From NCBI GenBank assembly GCA_963702495.1, contig CAVPDA010000007.1, forward strand, positions 118,459 to 182,458: a stretch of DNA of 64,000 nt, in the 5' to 3' direction. The stretch comes from CAVPDA01 sp963702495. Lineage in GTDB: Bacteria; Pseudomonadota; Gammaproteobacteria; Burkholderiales; Rhodocyclaceae. Below, piece after piece: positions 45,278-53,868 of this stretch. The notes under the pieces were generated by a model that saw nothing but the letters and a program-made list of their open reading frames with translations, was not told where the DNA came from and ran no database searches. The stretch's first letter is position 1. Every line of letters begins with the position of its first letter. A program made the position numbers and the translations under genes.

Positions 45278-47968
45278 TCAGTCTTCCTGGGCGGAATGAA
45301 TGTCCAGCTTCACCAGGTCGAGCAGCTCGCGATTGCTCAGTTCGGTGAGCAGAAGTTCGGCGCCGCCCTCCAGCACATCCTTGACGAGTTGCTGTTTCGA
45401 TTCGATCAGCTGGTCGATACGATCTTCAATGGTGCCACGACAGACGAACTTGTGGACCAGCACATTGCGCTGCTGACCAATGCGAAACGCCCGATCCGTG
45501 GCCTGATTCTCCACCGCCGGATTCCACCAGCGGTCGAAGTGGATGACGTGGGAGGCGGCGGTAAGATTGAGCCCCGCGCCGCCAGCTTTGAGCGAGAGCA
45601 CGAAGAAGGGCGTCAGCTCGTCCTCCTGAAACCGCTTGACCAGTTCGCGCCGCTTGGCCACCGGCGTGCCGCCATGCAGCAGCAGGCCTTCGCGGCCGAA
45701 GATGGTGCCAAGAAAGGCCGCCAGCGGCTCGGTGGTTTCACGGAACTGGGTGAACACCAGCACTTTCTCCTGCTTGGCGGCGATCACCTCGGCCAGCTCG
45801 TGCAGGCGGGCGAACTTGCCACTGTCTTGTGCGCTCCACGCCCCATCGCCCAGCCATTGCGAGGGATGGTTGCAGATCTGCTTGAAGCGCATCAGGAAGG
45901 AAAGCACCACGCCCTTGCGGCCGATGCCTTCGGCGTCTTCCAGCGCGGCGGCCAGTTCCTTCACCGCACGCTGATACAGTGCCGCCTGCACCGGGCTCAA
46001 GTGGCACCAGGCCTTGAGTTCCGTCTTGTCGGGCAGATCGGCGATCACCCGCTTGTCGGTCTTCAAGCGCCGCAGGATGTAGGGGCGTACCAGGGCGCGC
46101 AACGGACCGAAGTGCTCGGCATTGGCCAAGCGCTTGGCGAAGCTGGCAAAGACCTTCTCCGTACCCAGGAGGCCGGGATGGGTGAAATCGAAGATCGACC
46201 ACAGGTCGGAAAGGCGGTTTTCCACGGGTGTGCCGGTCAGCGCAATGCGCGAGCGTGCGTTCAGCTTCTTCACCTGCCGCGTCTGCTTCGCGCCCGGGTT
46301 CTTGATCGCCTGCGCTTCGTCCAGCACGGCCACCCGCCATTGCATGCCTTCCAGCGCCGGCAAGCGCAGGAGAGAGCCGTAGCTGGTGATGACCAGATCG
46401 ACGCCGCTCAACTGACTCGCCTGCAGCGCTCGCAATTGGGCGGCCGGGACTTCTGAGGGATGGGCGATCAGCAGGCGCAGGCCGGGGGCGAAGCGCTCGG
46501 CTTCCGCGGCCCAGTTCGCCAGGAGCGAAGCCGGGGCGACCAGCAGGCTGGGGCGAGATTCTTCGTGCTCGCGCTTGAGCACCAGCAGCAGGGAAAGCAC
46601 CTGGATGGTCTTGCCCAGGCCCATGTCATCGGCCAGACACGCCCCCAGCCCCAACCGGGTGAGCAGGTACAGCCAGCGTAGGCCAGCCTGCTGATAGGGG
46701 CGCAATGTGGCCTTGAGCTCCGGCCCCGGACTGACCTGCGCCAGCCCCTCGGGCTGGCGCAGCCCCTGCAAGGTTTCGGTCAGCCAAGGGCCGGCCACCA
46801 GTTGCGACCAGTCGGCAGCAGCGGCATCGCCCGCGCCCTCCAGCGAGGCGCCCGCTACCAGGCGCATCGCCTCGGCGAAGGGCAGACCGTGCTCCGCCGC
46901 CGCCTGTTCGATGGCCTGGAATCGCTCCAGCATACGCCCGAGCTTCTTGCCGTCGACCTCGACCCAACGTCCCCGGATCAGTTGCAAGCCGTTGCCCGCG
47001 GACAGCAGCGCCTTGATCTCGCCGGCGCTGAGGCGCTCGCCCTCGAGGGTAACCTCCATGCTGAAGTCCAGCAGCGCCTCCTTTCCCAGCAACGAAGGGG
47101 GGCGTGCACCCACGCTGGCCTTGACCAGCGGGCGGGCAGGGCGACCGGCCTGCCATGTGCTTGGCGCACGCACGATGATGCCGGCCGCTTCGAGCTTGGG
47201 TACGTCCGTGAGGAACTGATAGGCATCGCCCGGCAGCCAGCGCAGCGGGTGATAGATATCGCCCGAGTCCACCATCGCGCGCAGCCAGCTGGATTGCTCC
47301 GCCGCGCGCTGCACGGGCATCAGCAGCGAGAGCAGCCGTGCCTGGCTCTTTCCGTCAGAAAACTCGGTGAGCGCCTGCGAAAGCGGCAGGTGCTGCGCCC
47401 GGCCGTGGGCCGACACTTGCGAAGTGTAGGTGGCGAGAAAGGCGAACGGCGCCTCCGGATCCTTGCGGTTCTCCGCAAGATTGAAATACACCCGGCCAAC
47501 CAGATTCCAGACCGGATGACGTGCCTTGAGAAACTCCTGGAGCGGGATCTTCGATGCGGCAAGTTCGTTGCGCAAGGTTGTATCGAGATCCTTCCACAGC
47601 GTGCGCAGCACCTCCGTCGTCAGATACTCCACCCCAGTCATCGGCGGGGCGTCGGCGATCAGGCGATCGAAGGTCTCGCCGTCGGGTGCGGCAATGGCGC
47701 CACCCTCCGGCGTGGCGCACAGCGCCGTCACATAGCGCGCGGCAAAATCGCGCCACCAAGCCCAAGAGGGCGGCAGAATGCTGCCGACTTCAGCCGCCCC
47801 AAGAAGCAGCAGGCCATGCCCGGAACCCAGGGCGAAGGCATCGGAGAGACGCTGCTGAAGCGCGGCGGGCAAGGGCGGTGCGTCAGAATCCGGCGCCAGA
47901 AAGAGGTGGCCGTGCGGGGTGAGCAGGGGCGCGAGGAACTCGGTGGCGAGAGCTGACATGCCCGGCAT
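45278..47968 (-). CDS. SNF2-family DNA helicase/translocase
   Basis: The 896-residue protein has an N-terminal accessory region and then a SNF2 motor: Walker A DDMGLGKTIQVLSLL, DEAQAIKN, the TGTPVENRLSDLWSIFDF motif III, and KAGGAGLNLTAASHVIHFDRWWNP...DRAFRIGQ motifs V-VI. It matches bacterial HepA-like SNF2 proteins that move on double-stranded DNA. The SWIM partner gene follows. I chose the ATG at 47968; 47959 is close by and the longer 48001 frame has no support. Confidence 0.92.
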   Translation of the reverse strand: MPGMSALATEFLAPLLTPHGHLFLAPDSDAPPLPAALQQRLSDAFALGSGHGLLLLGAAEVGSILPPSWAWWRDFAARYVTALCATPEGGAIAAPDGETFDRLIADAPPMTGVEYLTTEVLRTLWKDLDTTLRNELAASKIPLQEFLKARHPVWNLVGRVYFNLAENRKDPEAPFAFLATYTSQVSAHGRAQHLPLSQALTEFSDGKSQARLLSLLMPVQRAAEQSSWLRAMVDSGDIYHPLRWLPGDAYQFLTDVPKLEAAGIIVRAPSTWQAGRPARPLVKASVGARPPSLLGKEALLDFSMEVTLEGERLSAGEIKALLSAGNGLQLIRGRWVEVDGKKLGRMLERFQAIEQAAAEHGLPFAEAMRLVAGASLEGAGDAAAADWSQLVAGPWLTETLQGLRQPEGLAQVSPGPELKATLRPYQQAGLRWLYLLTRLGLGACLADDMGLGKTIQVLSLLLVLKREHEESRPSLLVAPASLLANWAAEAERFAPGLRLLIAHPSEVPAAQLRALQASQLSGVDLVITSYGSLLRLPALEGMQWRVAVLDEAQAIKNPGAKQTRQVKKLNARSRIALTGTPVENRLSDLWSIFDFTHPGLLGTEKVFASFAKRLANAEHFGPLRALVRPYILRRLKTDKRVIADLPDKTELKAWCHLSPVQAALYQRAVKELAAALEDAEGIGRKGVVLSFLMRFKQICNHPSQWLGDGAWSAQDSGKFARLHELAEVIAAKQEKVLVFTQFRETTEPLAAFLGTIFGREGLLLHGGTPVAKRRELVKRFQEDELTPFFVLSLKAGGAGLNLTAASHVIHFDRWWNPAVENQATDRAFRIGQQRNVLVHKFVCRGTIEDRIDQLIESKQQLVKDVLEGGAELLLTELSNRELLDLVKLDIHSAQED

Positions 47969-48153
47969 TCTACTGAAGACACCCTTGCCTGGACTCCACA
48001 CCGTTAGCCTGCCACCCGAGCCCGTTTCGAATGGTGGCGGCCACAGATGCAGGCGCTGGAAATGGCCGGGTGCCGGCGGTCCGGTAGATGCTTGGATAGC
48101 CGTCGTGCCGCGATTGAGCCTTGCTGCAAGGCATTGCGCCTTGGCAAACGAGG

Positions 48154-48171
48154 GTGTTACTCTAGTGACAC
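48154..48171. promoter_or_regulatory. Probable operator of the toxin-antitoxin pair
   Basis: GTGTTACT (48154-48161) and AGTGACAC (48164-48171) form an 8-bp inverted repeat with 7 matches and a 2-base centre. It lies just before the AGGAGG ribosome site of the antitoxin gene. Ribbon-helix-helix antitoxins bind such short dyads to repress their own operon. Confidence 0.5.
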
Positions 48172-48189
48172 CTCAGGAGGAGCTTCCGT

Positions 48190-48474
48190 ATGTCCACCAC
48201 CTCACTAAAGCTGACAGACGAACTCAAGCAACGAGCCGCCGCGGCTGCACAAAGCCAAGGAGTAAGCCCACATGCCTTCATGGTTGCAGCGATCGAGTCG
48301 GCTACGACTGCGGCAGAGCGGCGGGCCAGCTTTGTGGCAGAAGCTCTTGCTGCCCGCTCGGCCATGCTCGATAGTGGCCAGGGTTACGATGCTGATGACG
48401 TTCATGCCTACCTTCGGAACCGCGTCTCCGGAAAGAAATCGGCCAGACCGAAGGCGAAGCCTTGGCGCGGCTGA
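48190..48474 (+). CDS. Ribbon-helix-helix (CopG/ParD-like) antitoxin
   Basis: The 94-residue protein begins MSTTSLKLTDELKQRAAAAAQSQG, a ribbon-helix-helix DNA-binding N-terminus, and has a charged C-terminal part likely to bind the toxin. AGGAGG is 9 bases upstream of the ATG. It overlaps the toxin start by 13 bases. A dyad upstream fits autoregulation. The pair matches the ParD/ParE-type arrangement. Confidence 0.85.
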   Translation: MSTTSLKLTDELKQRAAAAAQSQGVSPHAFMVAAIESATTAAERRASFVAEALAARSAMLDSGQGYDADDVHAYLRNRVSGKKSARPKAKPWRG

Positions 48475-48776
48475 TCTATTCCGAGCGGGCTCTGGGTGAT
48501 CTGGAGCGTCCGACCGACTTCCTGATCGATGCCGATGCGGCGGCCGCGGCCGAGACGCTGGTGCTTGTTGAGGAGGCCGTGGGGGTTCTCAGACGTCATC
48601 CGCTCATTGGCCGACCTGTCGATTCGGGACTGAGGGAGCTGGTCATTTCTCGCGGCCGTACGGGCTACGTTGCGCTGTACAGTTTCGAGGCGGCGCAAGA
48701 CGCCGTCCTCATTCTCGCGATCCGGCACCAGCGTGAAGCCGGGTATCCGAATCAAGACGAGCAGGGCGAGAACTAA
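48462..48776 (+). CDS. RelE/ParE-family toxin
   Basis: The 104-residue protein has the ParE fold sequence: IYSERALGDLERPTDFLIDAD at the N-terminus, then IGRPVDSGLRELVISRGRTGYVALYSFE and a C-terminal VLILAIRHQREAGY. ParE toxins poison gyrase and RelE toxins cut mRNA; the ParE pattern fits better here. The TTG at 48462 overlaps the antitoxin gene, so the two are coupled in translation. Confidence 0.83.
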   Translation: MARLIYSERALGDLERPTDFLIDADAAAAAETLVLVEEAVGVLRRHPLIGRPVDSGLRELVISRGRTGYVALYSFEAAQDAVLILAIRHQREAGYPNQDEQGEN

Positions 48777-49183
48777 GACATTCGTAACCGCCTGTTAGTA
48801 ATGGGTTCAAGGTCGTTCTCGGGCGAAGTCGTTCGCACCGACGGCGCGGCTAGCGGGTGATATTGGCCGCTCCTGACAGGCTAGTCGGAGACGGCCCACC
48901 GAACTATGAAATGAGTTCAGGTACAGACCGGCGGCAGCCGGCCAGAAGCAGGCACTGCCAGCCCGAGAAAACCACTCCGCTGACCGTCCAGTCGCCACTC
49001 GATCGCCGACATTGGCTGCGATTGGCACACCGTCGCCAGCCCGCCGGAAGCCGACGCGAATGGCCCGGGTTCGGCAGACCGCGCATAGACGAGGCGCCAC
49101 CCAGCAGCGGCCGCTTCGATAGTCGCTATACTGATAGCGTCGTGGGGCAAGCTTGATCCGATGGCGCACGCGCGAGAAACGCC
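48777..49183. other. 407-base spacer without recognised gene
   Basis: No supported coding frame is seen. Just before the cytochrome gene there is a short dyad CGCTAT / ATAGCG at 49124-49139, which might be an operator. Confidence 0.5.
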
Positions 49184-49816
49184 ATGTCCGATTCCGGCAA
49201 AGCGGTGGTCATTCACCCCCTGGTGGTGCGCGTCTGTCACTGGCTCAACGTGGTCGCGATCTTGGTGATGGTTCTGAGCGGCTGGCGCATTTATAACGCG
49301 TCGCCCTTCTTTCCCTTCACCTTCCCGGCGCAGATCACCCTTGGTGGCTGGCTTGGCGGCGCCCTCCTGTGGCACTTCGCGGCCATGTGGCTGCTGGTGG
49401 CCAACGGTCTCGTTTATCTGATCCACGGTTTGCTCTCCGGCCACTACCGGCGCGACTTTCTGCCGCTGTCGCTCGCTGCCATCGCACGCGAGCTGGCTAT
49501 GACGCTGCGCGGACGGCTCTCCCACGAGATCGGCAGGTACAACGCTTTGCAGAAGACCGCCTACCTCACGGTGATCCTGCTGGGCATCGTGCTCGTTCTG
49601 TCGGGGCTCGCGATCTGGAAACCGGTTCAGTTCCAGGAGATCGCCGCGGTGATGGGGGGATACGAAGGCGCCCGCCGCGTCCACTTTTTCGCCATGGCCG
49701 GTATCGTCGGCTTCGTGCTGATCCACGTCGCCATGGTGGCCCTGGTGCCGCGCACGTTCCTGCCCATGCTCACCGGTCGTGCCGCGACAGACACCTCTGC
49801 CCCTCAGGACCACTGA
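49184..49816 (+). CDS. Cytochrome b561-type membrane subunit
   Basis: The 210-residue protein has about four membrane helices with paired histidines for heme: VVRVCHWLNVVAILVMVLSGW, LLWHFAAMWLLVANG, and ARRVHFFAMAGIVGFVLIHVAMVAL. It belongs to the cytochrome b/b6-type group. It would pass electrons between quinones and the exported molybdopterin protein encoded one base downstream. It is probably translated with that gene. Confidence 0.88.
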   Translation: MSDSGKAVVIHPLVVRVCHWLNVVAILVMVLSGWRIYNASPFFPFTFPAQITLGGWLGGALLWHFAAMWLLVANGLVYLIHGLLSGHYRRDFLPLSLAAIARELAMTLRGRLSHEIGRYNALQKTAYLTVILLGIVLVLSGLAIWKPVQFQEIAAVMGGYEGARRVHFFAMAGIVGFVLIHVAMVALVPRTFLPMLTGRAATDTSAPQDH

Positions 49817-49817
49817 C

Positions 49818-50576
49818 ATGCGCTCCCCGTTTCGCCGGCTCGACACGATTGCGGTTCCCGACGAGGAGCTTTGCTTGGTGGAGCGCCGCTTGTTCCTCAA
49901 ACACAGCCTGAGCCTGGGCGCCCTGACATTGCTCACCGGCTGCGATGCCAGCAGGGTAGATTCCGTCCAGAAAGCGTTACGAGCGGTATCGCGCTGGAAC
50001 GACTGGGTCCAGGGCTGGCTGTTCGATCCGAACAAGCTCGCTCCGGTGTTTCCAGAGAGTGCTATCACCAAGCCCTTCCCGTTCAACGCCTATTACGGCG
50101 AGGACGAGGTGGTGGAGGTCGACGCCGAGGATTACTCCTTGGAGCTGGGCGGTCGCATCCGCGAGCGCAAGTCATGGACCCTGCCAGAGCTTTACGCACT
50201 GCCGCAGACCTCGCAGATCACGCGGCATTGCTGCGTGGAGGGCTGGAGCGCCATCGGCAAATGGAGCGGCGTGGTCTTTCGCCGTTTTCTGGAACGTGTC
50301 GGCGCAGATCTGAGTGCGAAGTACGTCGGTTTCAAGTGCGCCGACGACTACTACACGAGCATCGACATGGCGACGGCACTGCACCCGCAAACACTGCTCA
50401 CGTTCAAGTTTGCCGATCAGATTCTGCCGCCAAAATATGGCTTCCCGATGAAGCTGCGCATTCCCACCAAGCTCGGCTTCAAGAACCCGAAGCAGATCAT
50501 GGAGATCTACGTCACCAACATGTGTCCCGGCGGCTATTGGGAAGACCAGGGCTACAACTGGTTCGCGGGACTCTAG
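49818..50576 (+). CDS. Tat-exported molybdopterin oxidoreductase (SuoX/MsrP-like)
   Basis: The 252-residue protein has a twin-arginine lipoprotein signal: ERRLFLKHSLSLGALTLLTGC with RR, FLK and a lipobox. The sulfite-oxidase-type molybdopterin domain has the ligand cysteine in QITRHCCVEGWSAIGKWSGVV, then KYVGFKCADDYYTSIDMATAL. It is periplasmic and membrane-tethered. The donor/acceptor is unknown. It is paired with the cytochrome b and near a MOSC gene, which also relates to molybdenum cofactor. Confidence 0.9.
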   Translation: MRSPFRRLDTIAVPDEELCLVERRLFLKHSLSLGALTLLTGCDASRVDSVQKALRAVSRWNDWVQGWLFDPNKLAPVFPESAITKPFPFNAYYGEDEVVEVDAEDYSLELGGRIRERKSWTLPELYALPQTSQITRHCCVEGWSAIGKWSGVVFRRFLERVGADLSAKYVGFKCADDYYTSIDMATALHPQTLLTFKFADQILPPKYGFPMKLRIPTKLGFKNPKQIMEIYVTNMCPGGYWEDQGYNWFAGL

Positions 50577-50644
50577 GCGTGGGGGCACCGTCCGATCCAG
50601 CTGCTCGCGCACCGGGCTAACCCTACTGCGCGATTGAGGCAAAC

Positions 50645-50947
50645 ATGAAACATCGTTCCCTTAATGCCCTGGTTGGTCTCGCGATTGCCGCGCTCGCTCC
50701 GTCCTTTGCCAGCGCAGCACCCGGTCCGCAGGCGCAGACGGCCTCGCCCGCAGGGGCGGCGGAACCCGTTCCGGCACCGAAGACGCACAAGAAGATGAAG
50801 ATGAAAAAGCCGATCAGGATGCATGAGCCCATGACCACACCCATGGCCAAACCGGGCATGATGAAAGAGGACATGAGCCGGGGCATGGCGCAGAAGGATT
50901 CCGAGATGAAGGACATGATGGAGAAGGAGGAAAATGACATGCGATGA
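50645..50947 (+). CDS. Small exported Met/Lys-rich protein
   Basis: The 100-residue protein has a signal peptide (LNALVGLAIAALAPSFASAA) and a mature part full of Met, Lys and acidic residues, such as KKMKMKKPIRMHEPMTTPMAK and MMKEDMSRGMAQKD. Met-rich periplasmic peptides often bind copper, but I cannot name the family. It follows the molybdopterin protein by 68 bases, so it may be in the same operon. Confidence 0.72.
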   Translation: MKHRSLNALVGLAIAALAPSFASAAPGPQAQTASPAGAAEPVPAPKTHKKMKMKKPIRMHEPMTTPMAKPGMMKEDMSRGMAQKDSEMKDMMEKEENDMR

Positions 50948-51137
50948 TGGGCCTTCGTGGAATCGTCAACGGCAGTTCTCGGCACGGGCGCTGAAGTTCC
51001 TCGTGCGCGACGGGAATTCAAGAGCAGAGCGTTGGGAAAGCATGTGATTGACCTTTGTACACCGCAGTCCCATGCCCAGTGAAACCCGCTTTCAACGGCT
51101 GACTGGTGTGTCCCAGGGCGAAAAAGGGAGGCGAGCC

Positions 51138-51527
51138 ATGCAAGTGCTATCGGTCAATGTTTCCCTTCCCAAAGAAGTTGCTCATCAAGGCAAACTCGTC
51201 TCCACGGGCATTTTCAAGGAGCCGGTTTCGGGCCGCATCGTCGCACGCCAGCTCGGCCTCGAAGGCGATGGCCAGGCCGACAGGCGCGTCCACGGCGGCA
51301 TCGACATGGCGGTGTACGCTTATCCGGTCGAGCACTATGGGTTCTGGGAACAAGCCCTGGGTCGAGGACCTATGCCCAAGGGGCAGTTCGGCGAGAACTT
51401 GACCGTACAGGGTTTGCTGGAGGAGGGCGTGCGGGTCGGCGACATATTCCGCATTGGCGGCACGCTCATGCAGGTGACTCAGCCACGCATCCCCTGCTAC
51501 AAGCTTGCGCTCAAGATGAAAGCGGAG
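51138..51527 (+). pseudogene. MOSC-domain protein, truncated by IS1380
   Basis: The first ~130 residues of a YiiM-like MOSC protein are present (MQVLSVNVSLPKEVAHQGKL; GDGQADRRVHGGIDMAVYAYP; KGQFGENLTVQGLLEEGVRVGD; QPRIPCYKLALKM). GGGAGG precedes the ATG. MOSC proteins handle molybdenum-cofactor sulfur or reduce N-hydroxylated compounds. The C-terminal third is missing because an insertion sequence begins at 51528. The frame runs on without a stop into the transposase, making one 653-codon fusion from 51138 to 53099. Confidence 0.85.
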
Positions 51528-53113
51528 CCGAGATTGAGGGGTCACCCGATGGGTGAGGCAAAGCTGAAGCTGGCGAAACGCGAAGAAATGCTGCCGTCGT
51601 GCGCGGGGGTGCAAACGATGGCAGGTCGGGTGCAAGTGCGATGGGAGTCTGAGAGCGCGGCCACCCCGATGGGGCAGTTGGCCTACTTCATCGAGTTTCT
51701 CAACCTGACTGGACTGTGGAGTCGTTGGCTGGAGAGCGCCCCGCTGAGCTATGCCAGTCCCAATGCCCCCTCCAAGGCGCAAGTGCTGGGCACCTGGATG
51801 CTCTCGGTGTTGTCGGGCCACCGACGCTACGCCCACGTTACCGGGATCCGCTGCGACGGGGTCAGTCCGGGGCTCTTGGGCATGGACAAGGTAATCTCGG
51901 AAGACGCTTTGCGCAATGCCCTGAAGCGCATCCCGGAAGGCCAAGGCTGCGCCTGGCTGGATGGGCATCTGTCCGATAGTGTCAGCGCGCTGCTCAACGC
52001 CGCCTGGATTCTGGACACCGATACCACGATCAAGCCGTTGTACGCTCATCAGGAAGGCGCGCTGATCGGCTACAACCCGAAGAAGCCGGGACGCCCCTCC
52101 CATGCCTATCACACGTATCTGATGGCCGGTCTGCGGCTGGTCCTGGGTGTCGAAGTGTGTGCCGGCAACGAACACACGGCCAAGCATGCCCAGCCCGGTC
52201 TGCTCAAGGTACTCGATGAACTGCCCGCAGAAAACAAGCCGAAGCTGGTGCGCGGCGATAACGCCTTCGGTAACGATGCGATGATGAGCGCTCTGGAGCA
52301 ACGGGGGCAGCCGTACCTGTTCAAGCTCAAGCTCTCGAAGAACGTCAAGCGTCACATTGGCAGGGTGTTCCACCAGTCGGGTTGGACGGATGCCGGCCAA
52401 GGTTGGGAGGGCAAGGATGGGGCGCTTGCGCTCCAGGGCTGGGAGAAGAATCGTCGCGTGCTCGTGCTGCGCCGGCCGCTGATGGGCGAGCTCGTGGTGG
52501 CCGGTGAGGATGACGGTCAGCAACTGCTCGCCTTCGTTGAGGCCGACCGCAAGGCAGGCAAGGGCATCACGGGCTACGAGTACGCGGTGCTGGTGACCAA
52601 CACGGACTATGAGATTCTCAGCCTGGGTCAGCTCTACCGGGATCGGGCCGATGCCGAGAACGCCTTCGACGAACTCAAGAACCAGTGGGGCTGGGGTGGC
52701 TTTACCACGCACGACCTGCACCGCTGCCAGTTGGCCGCCCGGGCCGTGGCGCTGATCTACAACTGGTGGAGCCTGTTCGTTCGCTTGGCCCATCCTGAAG
52801 CCCGCCGCGAGGCCATCACCAGTCGGCCGTGGTTGATGTCCTCGGTGGGGCGCCGGACCGAACATGCCGGGCAGACGACGATCACACTGACCGGTTTGCA
52901 CGCTCATTTCGAGAAGGCGCGGGCAGCGCTGATGCGTGTCTCCGCCATGCTTCAGGGCTGGGTGGCTCGTGCTGCGGAGCAGTTGGATCCGACCACCGTC
53001 TGGAACCTCGTCTGCGAGCATCTCAAACGCCTCCTCGCCGGGGTCGGACCGCCTCGCGCACACCGGCTACTCGAAAACCATGCAAACGGAATCGGTTAAC
53101 TGAGGTTTTTAGG
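51528..53113 (+). mobile_element. IS1380-family insertion sequence
   Basis: The ends fit the family: the left begins CCGAGATTGAGGGG and the right ends TTTTTAGG, whose complement begins CCTAAAAA, like the known CCTA-type ends. A second matching block GTCACCCGAT / GTTAACCGAT lies just inside. Length is 1586 bp. The four flanking bases differ on the two sides (GGAG and TTCA), so there is no target duplication; both flanking genes are cut, which points to a deletion next to the element. Confidence 0.8.
51549..53099 (+). CDS. IS1380-family DDE transposase
   Basis: The 516-residue transposase has the catalytic acids in WILDTDTTIKPLYAHQ, KLVRGDNAFGNDAMM, and LYRDRADAENAFDELKNQWG. The ATG at 51549 lies inside the element and gives a normal start MGEAKLKLAKREEML. 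Translation could also begin in the MOSC gene upstream, because the frames match. The element looks intact. Confidence 0.93.
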   Translation: MGEAKLKLAKREEMLPSCAGVQTMAGRVQVRWESESAATPMGQLAYFIEFLNLTGLWSRWLESAPLSYASPNAPSKAQVLGTWMLSVLSGHRRYAHVTGIRCDGVSPGLLGMDKVISEDALRNALKRIPEGQGCAWLDGHLSDSVSALLNAAWILDTDTTIKPLYAHQEGALIGYNPKKPGRPSHAYHTYLMAGLRLVLGVEVCAGNEHTAKHAQPGLLKVLDELPAENKPKLVRGDNAFGNDAMMSALEQRGQPYLFKLKLSKNVKRHIGRVFHQSGWTDAGQGWEGKDGALALQGWEKNRRVLVLRRPLMGELVVAGEDDGQQLLAFVEADRKAGKGITGYEYAVLVTNTDYEILSLGQLYRDRADAENAFDELKNQWGWGGFTTHDLHRCQLAARAVALIYNWWSLFVRLAHPEARREAITSRPWLMSSVGRRTEHAGQTTITLTGLHAHFEKARAALMRVSAMLQGWVARAAEQLDPTTVWNLVCEHLKRLLAGVGPPRAHRLLENHANGIG

Positions 53114-53421
53114 TTCATAGACAAGCAGAAAGTCTCCGCCGATGTGGCATTCGCGGAAACCCTTCCAATCGCCGGTCAGTTCGTGGTCCAGGTATGCCGG
53201 CGGCAGGGGGCGGTCATTGGCAATCAGCAGCAACATCGCCTCCTTCAGGCGACGCATGTCGTAGCGGCCCGAATGGCTCAGGCGCACCCAGTCCCCCTCG
53301 AACTGCCTGGTTCTATCGCGCTCAGGTTCAGGCCACATTCGGCCAGCACTTCGGCAGCGCGGTCCTTCAGTTCCGGTTCAATACGGGAGCGAACGTCGGT
53401 AGTCTTGAGGGTTGAAAGCAT
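53096..53421 (-). pseudogene. Collapsed dinJ/yafQ toxin-antitoxin locus
   Basis: From 53421 leftward a DinJ/RelB antitoxin starts MLSTLKTTDVRSRIEPEL and reaches AECGLNLS. It then changes without the expected DAIR segment. Within about 15 bases, in another frame, YafQ-like toxin sequence begins (TRQFEGDWVRLSHSGRYDMRRL ... YLDHELTGDWKGFRECHIGGDFLLVYE). The middle of the locus is deleted, and the toxin's last ~15 residues are cut off by the IS1380 right end, leaving the chance tail PKNLS. Neither protein is likely to work. Confidence 0.78.
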
Positions 53422-53868
53422 CTCGGATTCCTTTTCAGCCTCCCCGTCTGGGCCCAGGCAGGAAGCGACGTCGCCTCGGTCCAGCCTTGAATGGACGTCT
53501 GGCGTAGGTTCCATGTAGCTACATCCGTGAGAGTTGTCAATGCTTCCTTCGGCCTTGGCCCGGCAATCCGTCAGTGCCGTCAGTACGTTTCGGAGGCGAC
53601 CTCCTTCAATGTCGGGTTGCGACAATTCCGCCGCGGCAGCGCAGGCACGTACTTTCGGCCATTTGCGGGTGCTCCTGACCGTCCGGTTCCGGCGCCCGGA
53701 TCTGCGACTCCCAGTTGGCGAGTCACAAGCGACGGCCTCAACGTCATGGGATGGGCACTTCGACGTACCTGCACGAGCACCACTTCCCGCAACGTTTGGG
53801 CTGGCGTCGTGCACTGATCATCTCCGCGACGGGCAATGACGTACGAAGAAAGGGTCTATTCTTGGTAT
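53422..53868. other. 447-base spacer without recognised gene
   Basis: Several overlapping short open frames occur on both strands, but none has domain similarity or a convincing start. No repeat or RNA gene is seen. Confidence 0.5.

Noticed and set aside
49124..49139. Short dyad before the cytochrome b gene as an operator
   Set aside because: Only 6-bp arms; too short to claim without comparison.
51147..53063. Leftward frame over MOSC and IS transposase
   Set aside because: No domain; the sense frame has clear DDE and MOSC motifs.
53491..53839. Short rightward frames after the dinJ remnant
   Set aside because: No start signal, domain or conserved motif.
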